Shown here piece after piece: positions 36,219 through 44,145 of a stretch of DNA of 64,000 nt; the first letter of the stretch is position 1, and every line of letters begins with the position of its first letter. The translations under genes and the position numbers were made by a program. The notes below the pieces were generated by a model. It searched no databases, had not been told where the DNA came from, and saw nothing but the letters and a program-made list of their open reading frames with translations. This stretch comes from Ramlibacter sp. (GTDB lineage Bacteria > Pseudomonadota > Gammaproteobacteria > Burkholderiales > Burkholderiaceae_C): positions 1-64,000 of the forward strand of contig NZ_JAQGNQ010000086.1 of the NCBI RefSeq assembly GCF_028291745.1. The letters are read 5' to 3'.

Positions 36219-39200
36219 CTAGTGCGGCGGCAGCGGCGGCCGCGAGGCCAGGTCGCGCAGGATCTTCACGTAGCCGACCGCCTGCCCGGCGCCATCCCGC
36301 ATCAGCATCAGCACGCCGCTGCCCTGGAAGCGGCTGCCGTCCTTGCGCACGTGCTGCCTTTCGTCGGCGGCGCGGCCGCTGTCGTGCGCCAGGCGGGCCT
36401 CCTGGTCCGGCCCCCCGGCCGCGCGGTCTTCGGGCGTGAAGATCACGTCGGCGGATTGACCGATCGCTTCCTGTTCGGTGTATCCCAGCAGGCGTTGGGC
36501 GCCGGTGTTCCAGATCGTGATGCGGCGCTCGAGGTCGGTCGAGAAGATCGCGTACTCCACCACGTTTTCGACCAGCAGCCGCAGCCGTTCCTCGCTCTGG
36601 CGCAGCGCCTCGGCGGCGGCGCGCGCAGCCGTGATGTCGCGCGCCATCGCGGTGGCGGCCATCACATGGCCGGCCTGGTCCGTGATGGGCGAGATGGTGA
36701 CCGCCACGTGCACGTCGGCGCCGTCCTTGTTCCGCCGCACCGTTTCGAAATTCTCCACGGCGCGTCCGGCTGCCACTTGCGCCAGCAGTTTCTGCTGCTC
36801 GCCGCTGCCGTCGAGCGAGAGGATCGACAGTGGCTGTCCGATCGCCTCTTCCGCGCTGTAGCCGAACAGCTTCTGCGCCCCGCTGTTCCAGCTCAGGATG
36901 GTCTGGTCGAGGGCGAAGCTGATGATCGCGTCGGAGGTGGAGGAGACCACGGCGGACAGCCACAGCCGCATCTCCTCGGCCTGCTTGCGCTCGGTGATGT
37001 CGATGAAGGTGAAGACGATGCCGGCGATGCGGTCGTCCAGCGTGCGGTAGGGGATCACCCGCGCCAGGTACCAGTTGCCGCTGGACTGGCCGACCTCGCG
37101 CTCGATCGGCACCAGCCGCTGCAGCACGCGCCGCGCGTCCTCGCCCAGCTCGGGGTATTCCAGTTGCGTCGCCATGTCCGTGAGGGGCCGGCCGACGTCG
37201 CCGGGGATCAGGTTGAACAGGACCACCGCGGCCGGCGTGTAGCGCATGATGCGCAGCTCGCGGTCGAGGAACACGGTGGCGATCGCCGTCGCGTCCATCA
37301 GGTTCTGCATGTCGCTGTTGGCATGACTGAGCTGGTCGACCTTGCCCTTGAGTTCGTGGTTGACGGTGGTCAGCTCCTCGTTGATCGACTGCAGTTCCTC
37401 GCGGCTGGTCTCCAGCTCCTCGGTGGCGGCGCGCAGTTCCTCGTTCATGGCCTGCAACTCCTCGTTGCTGGCCTTCAGTTCCTCGGTGGAGGCCTCGTAC
37501 TGTTCGACCGTGTCGCGCAGGTGCGCCTTCAGCCGGTCGATCTCCAGGTCGAGATGGCGGGCCAGCGGATCGGCCTCGAGCGGCACGCCCTGCTGCTCGC
37601 CCTGCTGCTCGCCCTCGGCACCTTGCCCGGTGCGTACCGTGAACATCACCAGGTACAGCGTCGAAGGTCCCGACTCGGCGGGCACCACCCGCAGTGAAGT
37701 GAGCGTCGCTCCGCCGGGCAACTCCAGCGACACGGGCGGCAGGTCGACGGCGACGCCGGTCTGCGCTGCCTGGAACAGGGCGGCCCGCAGCTCGATGCGC
37801 AGTTCGGCCGGCACTGACCGCAGCAGGTTGCGGCTCGGCTCGCCGCCGGAGAGTTGCAGGAAGCGGCCGGCACTGGGCGACAGGTGCAGGATCTCGTACT
37901 CGCTGTCGACCAGTACCGAGGGCGGGCCCAGGTGCTCGAGCAGGCGCAGGTGGGCTTCCGGCGCGCGCGTGCCCGGCGCCGTGCGCGTCAGGCTGGGCCC
38001 GGGCGGCGCGTGCAACACCCGGTCGAAGTTCGCACCGGCGACCACCGGTGCCTCGCGCACCGGGTGCTGCTCCTCGCTGGTGAACCGCAGGTTGGCCAGC
38101 GCCGGCGCCAGCACGGGCAGCGTCGGGCGCACCGTCGACCGGTGCTGGTAGATGCGGTGCTTCTTGTCGAGGGTGATGAACAGCGGGTTGGCCTCGTCGA
38201 CCGACTCGGAGGAACCGAGGAACAGCTTGCCCGCCGGCACCAGCGAGAAATGCACCGTGTCGAAGACCCGCGCCTGTGCCTCCTTGGCCAGGTAGATCAG
38301 CAGGTTGCGGCAGGTGACCAGGTCCTGGCGCGAGAAGGGCGAATCGCGCAGCACGTCGTGCACGGCGAACAGCACCATCTCGCGCAGTTCGCGCCGCACC
38401 CGGTAGCCGCGGTGCTCCTTGGTGAAGAAGCGACGCAGCCGCTCCTCGTTGACGTCCGCGGTGATGGCCGCGGGGTAGACCCCATCGCGCGCCGCCTGCA
38501 CGGCCACTTCGTCGAGATCGGTGGCGAACACCTGGATCAGCGGCGGCGACTCCAGGGTGCGCGCGTACTCGCTCAGCATCATGGCCAGGCTGTAGGCCTC
38601 CTCGCCCGTGGCGCAGGCGATCACCCAGACGCGCACGGCGTCCGTCGGCCCCTTGCCCTCGAACAGCGAAGGGATGTAGCTTTCGAGCGCGCTGAAACAC
38701 TCCGGGTCGCGAAAGAAGTTGGTGACGCTGATCAGCAGGTCCTGCAGCAGTGCCCCGCATTCGCCGGGGCGGGTGCGCAGACAGTTCAGGTAAGCCGGCA
38801 GGTTGTCGACGCCGTTGACCTGCATGCGCCGGCCGATGCGCCGCAGCACCGTGGCACGCTTGTAGTGGCTGAAATCGCGCGACGTGCGCATGCGCAGGAA
38901 ATTGAGCACGTCGCGCAGTTGCGCCTCGTCGCCTTCGCCCTGCCCGGGCTCCGCTTCCGGTCCCGCCTCGGGGGGCAGCGAGACGCTGTGCTCCAGCCGG
39001 AAGTAGGCCAGCAGGCGCGCCGGCATGTCCTGCACCGGCAGCACCCAGTCGACCATGCCGGTGCCGATGGCCGTGCGCGGCATGCTCGAATGCGCGGCCT
39101 CTTCCGGATCCTGCGAGATGGTCAGGCCACCGCGTTCCTTGATGCGCTTGATGCCGATGGCGCCATCGCCATTCATGCCGGAGAGCACCACGGCAGCCGC

Positions 39201-39638
39201 ATGCGGGCCGTGGCTGTCGGCGAGGGTGCGGAAGAAGAGGTCGACGGTGACGTGGCCGGTGCGATCGCCGTCGACGTCCTGCAGCGTGAGCCGGCCGTCG
39301 ACGGCCTGCAGCAGCTTGCGCGGAGGGATCACGTACACCGTGTCGGGGCGCACCTCGAGCGTCTCGCGGACCTGCACCACTTGCATGCGCGTGCAGCGCT
39401 GCAGCAGTTCCGACAGCATGCTCTCGTGCTCGGGCGAGAGGTGGATCACCACCACGTAGGCCAGGCCGGTGCGCGAGGGCAGGGTGGCGAAGAAGCTCTG
39501 CAGCGCTTCGATGCTGCCGGCCGAACCGCCCAGTCCCACCACCGGCACCTTCGCGTAACCGTAGCCCGGGACGGCGTCATCCATTTCGTCGGCGAAGTCC
39601 TCCTCGGCCCGGTCCGGCTGCGCCGTTTCCTCGCTCAT
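36219..39638 (-). CDS. CheB-CheR-PAS fusion sensor protein lacking a kinase domain
   Basis: This is a 1139-residue multidomain protein. Order: CheB methylesterase (about 30-215; GGSAGS nucleophile Ser, HLSPEHES, SGMNGDG Asp), CheR methyltransferase (about 235-505; FFRDPECF, ACATGEEAYS, SAM-site TDLDEVAV, CRNLLIYL), a PAS-like domain, a heptad coiled coil near 680-785 (repeats of EELxxxNEEL) and three further PAS domains to the end. Relatives usually finish with a histidine kinase, GGDEF or other output domain; this one stops after the last PAS (YVKILRDLASRPP). It may signal by methyl or protein-protein contact. No chemoreceptor is encoded nearby. Confidence 0.93.
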   Translation of the reverse strand: MSEETAQPDRAEEDFADEMDDAVPGYGYAKVPVVGLGGSAGSIEALQSFFATLPSRTGLAYVVVIHLSPEHESMLSELLQRCTRMQVVQVRETLEVRPDTVYVIPPRKLLQAVDGRLTLQDVDGDRTGHVTVDLFFRTLADSHGPHAAAVVLSGMNGDGAIGIKRIKERGGLTISQDPEEAAHSSMPRTAIGTGMVDWVLPVQDMPARLLAYFRLEHSVSLPPEAGPEAEPGQGEGDEAQLRDVLNFLRMRTSRDFSHYKRATVLRRIGRRMQVNGVDNLPAYLNCLRTRPGECGALLQDLLISVTNFFRDPECFSALESYIPSLFEGKGPTDAVRVWVIACATGEEAYSLAMMLSEYARTLESPPLIQVFATDLDEVAVQAARDGVYPAAITADVNEERLRRFFTKEHRGYRVRRELREMVLFAVHDVLRDSPFSRQDLVTCRNLLIYLAKEAQARVFDTVHFSLVPAGKLFLGSSESVDEANPLFITLDKKHRIYQHRSTVRPTLPVLAPALANLRFTSEEQHPVREAPVVAGANFDRVLHAPPGPSLTRTAPGTRAPEAHLRLLEHLGPPSVLVDSEYEILHLSPSAGRFLQLSGGEPSRNLLRSVPAELRIELRAALFQAAQTGVAVDLPPVSLELPGGATLTSLRVVPAESGPSTLYLVMFTVRTGQGAEGEQQGEQQGVPLEADPLARHLDLEIDRLKAHLRDTVEQYEASTEELKASNEELQAMNEELRAATEELETSREELQSINEELTTVNHELKGKVDQLSHANSDMQNLMDATAIATVFLDRELRIMRYTPAAVVLFNLIPGDVGRPLTDMATQLEYPELGEDARRVLQRLVPIEREVGQSSGNWYLARVIPYRTLDDRIAGIVFTFIDITERKQAEEMRLWLSAVVSSTSDAIISFALDQTILSWNSGAQKLFGYSAEEAIGQPLSILSLDGSGEQQKLLAQVAAGRAVENFETVRRNKDGADVHVAVTISPITDQAGHVMAATAMARDITAARAAAEALRQSEERLRLLVENVVEYAIFSTDLERRITIWNTGAQRLLGYTEQEAIGQSADVIFTPEDRAAGGPDQEARLAHDSGRAADERQHVRKDGSRFQGSGVLMLMRDGAGQAVGYVKILRDLASRPPLPPH

Positions 39639-39662
39639 TCCATCCCCTTCGGTGCCGGACGA

Positions 39663-40679
39663 TTATGCGTCGGGCTCATCCTCTTCCGCAGTGGGGGAGG
39701 TCTCGGCCATCTCGGTGAGCATGCGGATCTGGCCGCGCAGGCGATCGGCCTCGGCGAGCCCCGCGGCCGCTTGCGGGCGGTCGCCCGTGGCATTGGCGAT
39801 GCCGGCCAGCCGGCGCAGCAGCATCTCGCGCTCCTGCAGCGCCCGCACGCCGCTCCACAGCGCGTGTTCCGCCGTTTCCTTCTGCGCCTGCAGCAGGTTG
39901 ATCGAGGAATACGCGTGCCCGGTGTGGCAGCGGTAGCGCAGCGGCTTGCGGTCCTTCAGCTCCCAGAGCGTCCCGCTGCAGTCGGGACAGGTCAAGGTGG
40001 AGGGCGTGGCAATCACGGCCAGGTCTTCCATCTTCATGCCTCTTCGATTCAGTTCGGCCTCACGGATCAGTTCCTCCGGGACCGAGGCCGGCGCCACCCG
40101 CGCGGGCTCGCCTACGAGTTGCACGAGCAGGGGCGCCAGTTCTTCCAGACGCACGATGTAATCCACCTGCACGTTGGCCAGCGCGTTGCGCGGCATCGCC
40201 GGCTCCGCCGCGGTGTCCGGGTCCTGCACGATGGCGATGCCACCGCATTCCTTGATCGACTTCAGGCCGCTGCTGCCGTCGTCCATCTGGCCCGTGAGCA
40301 CCACGCCGATCGCCCGCGGCCCCCAGTCGACGGCCGCCGTGCGGAACAGGGGATCGATTGCCGGGCGGGCGTAGTTCTCCTTGGGACCGCGCGACAGGCG
40401 CAGGGTGTTGCCCTGAATCATCATGTGGTGGTCTGGCGGCGCGACGTACAGCGTGCCGGGCATCAGCCGCTGGCCGTCCTCGGCGTGCATGGCGTGGTTG
40501 GGGCCGCGCGCGCGCAGCAGTTCCGGCAGCAAGCTCGGCTGTCGGCCGACGTGCTGCACGACGCAGATCGGCGCGGCAAAAAACTTCGGCAGGCATTCGC
40601 TCAAGTGCAGCAATGCGCCGACACCGCCCGCGGAAGCGCCGATCACGATGACGAATCCGGGGTCGGGACTGGCAGTCAT
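39663..40679 (-). CDS. Stand-alone CheB-type methylesterase with C-terminal Cys/His segment
   Basis: This protein of about 338 residues opens directly with the CheB catalytic domain (VIVIGASAGGVGAL, VVQHVGRQPSLL, LTGQMDDGSSGL), with no receiver domain. A C-terminal region holds a zinc-ribbon-like CPDCSGTLWELKD…YRCHTGHAYS and a helical tail. It lies 24 nt upstream of the CheB/CheR/PAS gene on the same strand and forms an operon with it. The start at 40679 fits the domain boundary; ATG 40724 and GTG 40736 are longer options. Confidence 0.87.
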   Translation of the reverse strand: MTASPDPGFVIVIGASAGGVGALLHLSECLPKFFAAPICVVQHVGRQPSLLPELLRARGPNHAMHAEDGQRLMPGTLYVAPPDHHMMIQGNTLRLSRGPKENYARPAIDPLFRTAAVDWGPRAIGVVLTGQMDDGSSGLKSIKECGGIAIVQDPDTAAEPAMPRNALANVQVDYIVRLEELAPLLVQLVGEPARVAPASVPEELIREAELNRRGMKMEDLAVIATPSTLTCPDCSGTLWELKDRKPLRYRCHTGHAYSSINLLQAQKETAEHALWSGVRALQEREMLLRRLAGIANATGDRPQAAAGLAEADRLRGQIRMLTEMAETSPTAEEDEPDA

Positions 40680-40727
40680 GGACCATTGTGCGCCCCGGGG
40701 AAAAATTTCGGTCGCCTCGTGCATCGC

Positions 40728-40740
40728 GACCGTCACGGTC
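40728..40740. promoter_or_regulatory. Palindrome in the divergent cheB / small protein B region
   Basis: GACCGT-C-ACGGTC is a perfect 13-nt palindrome about midway between the divergent cheB and small-protein-B genes. It could be an operator for both. No family of regulator can be named. Confidence 0.4.
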
Positions 40741-40752
40741 TACACTGGCTCC

Positions 40753-41103
40753 ATGTCCATCTCGCAAGGCGCCGCACTTTCGGCGATCGCGTTCCAGTTC
40801 GCCGCGGCACTGGAGGTTTACGACCAGGAGGCCGATCGGCTGGTGCAGGCGCACGGCGATCTCGGTATCTACCAGGCGCTGGGGGTCCGGATGGACGAGA
40901 TGCGTCGCTACGCCACGGCGCTGCCGGACTGCGCCGGGCCCTGGGTCGAAGTGTTGATCCGGCACTTCGAGCTGACGCACACGCTGTGGCACGTGCAGCA
41001 GGGCAAGGCCGTGTACCGGGACCTGCAGACGGTGCGCCACGCGCATGCCGGCGCGGTGCAGTTCCTGTCGCAACGGCTGGTTCATCTGCTGCCGCGACAC
41101 TGA
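40753..41103 (+). CDS. Hypothetical small protein B, paralogue of the protein at 35786
   Basis: This 116-residue helical protein has no recognised domain. About 40 percent of its residues match the product of 35786-36184 by eye, over the full length. It is divergent from the stand-alone cheB gene and directly precedes cysK, 34 nt upstream. Placement on both sides of the CheB/CheR pair suggests a shared job, perhaps as a partner or substrate of those proteins, but this is inference from position. Confidence 0.75.
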   Translation: MSISQGAALSAIAFQFAAALEVYDQEADRLVQAHGDLGIYQALGVRMDEMRRYATALPDCAGPWVEVLIRHFELTHTLWHVQQGKAVYRDLQTVRHAHAGAVQFLSQRLVHLLPRH

Positions 41104-41137
41104 GCAGGCAGCGCACGAGAGCGCGCAGGAGACACGC

Positions 41138-42139
41138 ATGAAGGCCAACAGCATCCTCGAGACCATCGGCCGCACCCCGCACATCCGCATCAATCGCCTG
41201 TTCGGCGACACGCACCAGGTGTGGGTGAAGTCGGAGCGCGCCAATCCCGGTGGTTCGATCAAGGACCGCATCGCCCTCGCGATGATCGAGGACGCGGAGC
41301 GCAGCGGAAAGCTCAAGCCCGGCGGCACGATCATCGAGCCCACCTCGGGCAACACCGGCATCGGCCTGGCGATGGTGGCGGCCGTGAAAGGCTACAAGCT
41401 GGTGCTGGTGATGCCCGACAGCATGTCGATCGAGCGGCGCCGGCTGATGCTCGCCTATGGCGCGAGCTTCGACCTCACGCCCAAGGAAAAGGGCATGAAG
41501 GGCTCGATTGCCCGCGCCCACGAACTCGCCGACAAGACGCCGGGCGCGTGGATCCCGCAGCAGTTCGAGAACCCGGCCAACGTCGAGGTGCACGAGCGCA
41601 CGACCGCGCGCGAGATCCTCGAGGACTTCCCGCAAGGCATCGATTACCTGATCACCGGCGTGGGCACCGGCGGCCACATCACGGCCTGCGCCAAGGTGCT
41701 CAAGCAGCAGTGGAAGCAGTTGAAGGTCTTCGCGGTGGAGCCCACCGGATCGCCCGTGCTTTCCGGCGGCGCGCCGGGGCCGCACCCGATCCAGGGCCTG
41801 GGCGCCGGCTTCATCCCGCAGATCATGGACACCACGTTGCTCGACGGCGTGATCCAGGTCGACGCCGAGCCCGCGCGCGAGATGGCGCGGCGCGCCGCGC
41901 GCGAGGAGGGCCTGCTGGTGGGCATCTCCTCCGGTGCGGCGCTCGCGGCGATCGCGCAGAAGCTCAAGGACATCCCCGCCGGCGCCACCATCCTCGGGTT
42001 CAACTACGACACGGGCGAGCGTTATCTCTCGGTCGAGGGATTCCTGCCCGCGGCCGGTGACGCGCGCGGACCTGGTGCAAGTTTGAACGCGTGTTCTGGC
42101 GGTCGCGCAAATAAAGGCAACAAATTCGCCCACGGGTAA
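41138..42139 (+). CDS. cysK: Cysteine synthase (O-acetylserine sulfhydrylase)
   Basis: This 333-residue PLP enzyme makes cysteine from O-acetylserine and sulfide. The PLP lysine is Lys42 in NPGGSIKDR, the phosphate/substrate loop is [10 protein letters not shown] and the second PLP loop is [14 protein letters not shown] lies seven bases before the ATG. Oddly, about 23 residues follow the normal family end ([13 protein letters not shown]) and are encoded by less GC-rich codons, ending NKGNKFAHG, as if the ancestral stop had been lost. Confidence 0.9.
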   Translation: MKANSILETIGRTPHIRINRLFGDTHQVWVKSERANPGGSIKDRIALAMIEDAERSGKLKPGGTIIEPTSGNTGIGLAMVAAVKGYKLVLVMPDSMSIERRRLMLAYGASFDLTPKEKGMKGSIARAHELADKTPGAWIPQQFENPANVEVHERTTAREILEDFPQGIDYLITGVGTGGHITACAKVLKQQWKQLKVFAVEPTGSPVLSGGAPGPHPIQGLGAGFIPQIMDTTLLDGVIQVDAEPAREMARRAAREEGLLVGISSGAALAAIAQKLKDIPAGATILGFNYDTGERYLSVEGFLPAAGDARGPGASLNACSGGRANKGNKFAHG

Positions 42140-42186
42140 CGCGATGCACGCACAATGTTGGTGTCTCCTAACCGGCAGTACGCCTC

Positions 42187-42828
42187 GTGCAGGTCCCTCT
42201 CTCCCAGGTCGACATCGCAGGCTTCCATAGCGAAGCCACGCGGCTGCTCGGCCAACAGGTGCCGCCGGAGTCGGTCGAATGGAGCGCCGCCCCCGCACAG
42301 TCCGTCGACGAGGAGTCGCTCGATCCCGGCCGCGCGGCCATCCGCAACCGGGCGGCGCGGGCCATCATTCCGCAATCCTTCATCCGCATGAGCGAACTCG
42401 TGGTGCTGCACCGCGACCGCGAACGCTTCGACCTCCTGTATCGCTCGCTCTGGCGGCTCGTGTACGAGCCGGAGCTGAAGCACGACTTCGGCGACGGCGA
42501 CCTCGCGCGCCTGCGGCAGATGGCGCAGGCGGTGCGGCGCGACATCCAGAAGATGAAGACGCGGCTCGCTTTCCGGCCGCTGGTGCTGCGCGGCGGTACC
42601 GTCTCGGTGGCCTGGTACGAACCCGCGCACTTCATCGGCGAAACCGTCGGTGCCTGGCTGGCCAATCGCGACCCGGCCACCCCCTGGCTGCTGCTCACGC
42701 CCGACCGCAGCATGCGCTGGGACGGCACGCGCCTGCTCAGTGCGCCGGCGGTGGCGCCCACGCCGCAAGGTCACGTGCTGTCGGACGAGGAATGGGCGAC
42801 CGTGCTGGAGGCGCTGCCCTGGGTCTGA
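42187..42828 (+). CDS. DUF4130-type protein (TIGR03915-like)
   Basis: This protein of about 213 residues has a central block RFDLLYRSLWRLVYEPELKH, VRRDIQKMKTRLAFR and VAWYEPAHFIGETVGAWLANR followed by PWLLLTPDRSMRWDG. This resembles DUF4130, a domain often fused to or paired with family-4-type uracil-DNA glycosylases (UdgX group) and labelled a probable DNA-repair protein. Here it stands alone, with no glycosylase or radical SAM partner nearby. The start is GTG 42187. The family call is from memory of the pattern. Confidence 0.6.
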   Translation: MQVPLSQVDIAGFHSEATRLLGQQVPPESVEWSAAPAQSVDEESLDPGRAAIRNRAARAIIPQSFIRMSELVVLHRDRERFDLLYRSLWRLVYEPELKHDFGDGDLARLRQMAQAVRRDIQKMKTRLAFRPLVLRGGTVSVAWYEPAHFIGETVGAWLANRDPATPWLLLTPDRSMRWDGTRLLSAPAVAPTPQGHVLSDEEWATVLEALPWV

Positions 42829-42837
42829 GCCGCCGGT

Positions 42838-43524
42838 TCAGGTCGGCGTGTTCGGCTGCGAAGGCAGGCCCAGGTCACTGGAAAAACTGAAGTCGCTGCG
42901 CGTGCGCGTCCACTTCATCTCGCCTTCGCCGATCAACTGGCGGCAGCGCAGGAACAGGCTGTCGAGCGCGGCGTCCTGGGTATCGCGCAACGCGTGATAG
43001 CGCGGGTCGGCATAGTGCGCGCGTTGGTGCGACGAGTGCGTCATGCGCAGGATGTTCTCTTCCCACAGGTACTTCATCAGCTCGCGATGGGTCTCGAGCA
43101 GTTGCACCATCAGCCGATGCAGCTCGGGGAAGTGTTCATCCTTGATGCACACGGCCGCGGCGAGCGCGGCGGGGATCGTCAGGTTCTCGGGGTCCTGGTG
43201 CAGCAGGGGCTCGCCACGGTGCCAGTCGATCCAGGCGGTATACGCCTTCAGGGAATCCATCAGCCGGTAGCCGGCCGCCCGCCGCCGCGCGATCTGCCGG
43301 CGCCGCCGCCACAGCGCCCAGGCCAGCGCGATCACCATCGCCAGGGCGATGGCGAGCAGCGGATACAGCGCGTCGGTGGATGGCAGTGCAGGCACGATGA
43401 GCATGCTCGGGCTCGCGAGCGGATCCTTGAGTCGGTGTTTGTCCTGACTCGCGGCCGGTACTTCCGTGGCAGGCGCTTGCTGCGCCACCGCCGCGGGCGG
43501 CCCGCGATGGAGCCAGCATGCCAC
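42838..43524 (-). CDS. Hypothetical single-pass membrane protein
   Basis: This product of up to 228 residues has one transmembrane helix (ALYPLLAIALAMVIALAWALW) followed by a basic stop-transfer segment (RRRRQIARRRAAG) and a soluble helical cytoplasmic domain with many His and Glu residues. Translation may begin at GTG 43524 or, more naturally for a membrane protein, at ATG 43404 (MLIVPALPSTDAL). It is convergent with the DUF4130 gene, with 9 nt between stops. I do not recognise the family. Confidence 0.6.
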   Translation of the reverse strand: MACWLHRGPPAAVAQQAPATEVPAASQDKHRLKDPLASPSMLIVPALPSTDALYPLLAIALAMVIALAWALWRRRRQIARRRAAGYRLMDSLKAYTAWIDWHRGEPLLHQDPENLTIPAALAAAVCIKDEHFPELHRLMVQLLETHRELMKYLWEENILRMTHSSHQRAHYADPRYHALRDTQDAALDSLFLRCRQLIGEGEMKWTRTRSDFSFSSDLGLPSQPNTPT

Positions 43525-43577
43525 CGCTGCCGGTTGCCGGCATCCTCACGATGGCGGGCGCTGGGGCTTGGCGCGTA

Positions 43578-44126
43578 CTACTTGACGCCGCGCCGCCGCA
43601 TCATCTCCTCGCCCATCGCGTGCTGCGCCTGCGGGTCGAGCAGGGACTGCGCGGCGGGATAGGCGATGGCGTCTTCCGCCCGCAGGTGCTCCTCGTACAG
43701 GGCCGCGAAAGCGTCGAGTGCGGCATCGTCGTCCGTGGCGAGTGCCGGCAGGGCGCCCTCTGCAATGCCCAGCAGCACGGCGCGGGCGGGCGGCCAGCGC
43801 TCCTGCATCCGGGCGTGCTCCCGCAGCAGCCGCTGCACGATGGCCACCAGGGGCGGATCGCCCGCGGCGAGCAGTGGTGGGAACACATGCAGTTCTTCGT
43901 CGCGGTGATGCTGCGGCGCCGCCTGGTCGAAGTAGCGCATGACATCGCGGGCGGCCTGCTGCGCCTGCGGGTCGGCGCGGTGGCTGGCCAGGTGCGTGCG
44001 CAGCCGCGCGAGCAGGGCCAGCATGCGCTGCATCCGTTCGTGGCAGGCCGCGAGCATCTCGAACGGCTGCTCGAAGCCCGCGGCCGGCGGGGCGAACAGC
44101 GAGGCGAGGCCAATGGGCTGCGTCAT
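43578..44126 (-). CDS. Hemerythrin-domain protein
   Basis: This 182-residue four-helix hemerythrin HHE protein would bind a non-heme di-iron centre for O2, NO or iron sensing. Candidate ligands are the His and Glu in CHERMQRM, QHHRDEELHVFP, REHARMQ and YEEHLRAEDAIAYP. It ends 19 nt after the B12-dependent ribonucleotide reductase gene stop, so both may share a transcript. An oxygen-related link between the two is plausible but not shown. Confidence 0.85.
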   Translation of the reverse strand: MTQPIGLASLFAPPAAGFEQPFEMLAACHERMQRMLALLARLRTHLASHRADPQAQQAARDVMRYFDQAAPQHHRDEELHVFPPLLAAGDPPLVAIVQRLLREHARMQERWPPARAVLLGIAEGALPALATDDDAALDAFAALYEEHLRAEDAIAYPAAQSLLDPQAQHAMGEEMMRRRGVK

Positions 44127-44145
44127 CGCGAGGCCGCCCGCCGCC

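Noticed and set aside
37854-41141. 1095-codon + strand frame opposite the CheB/CheR genes
   Set aside because: Composition rich in Arg, His, Gln and Val, no recognisable domain, and it spans three well-supported genes on the other strand.
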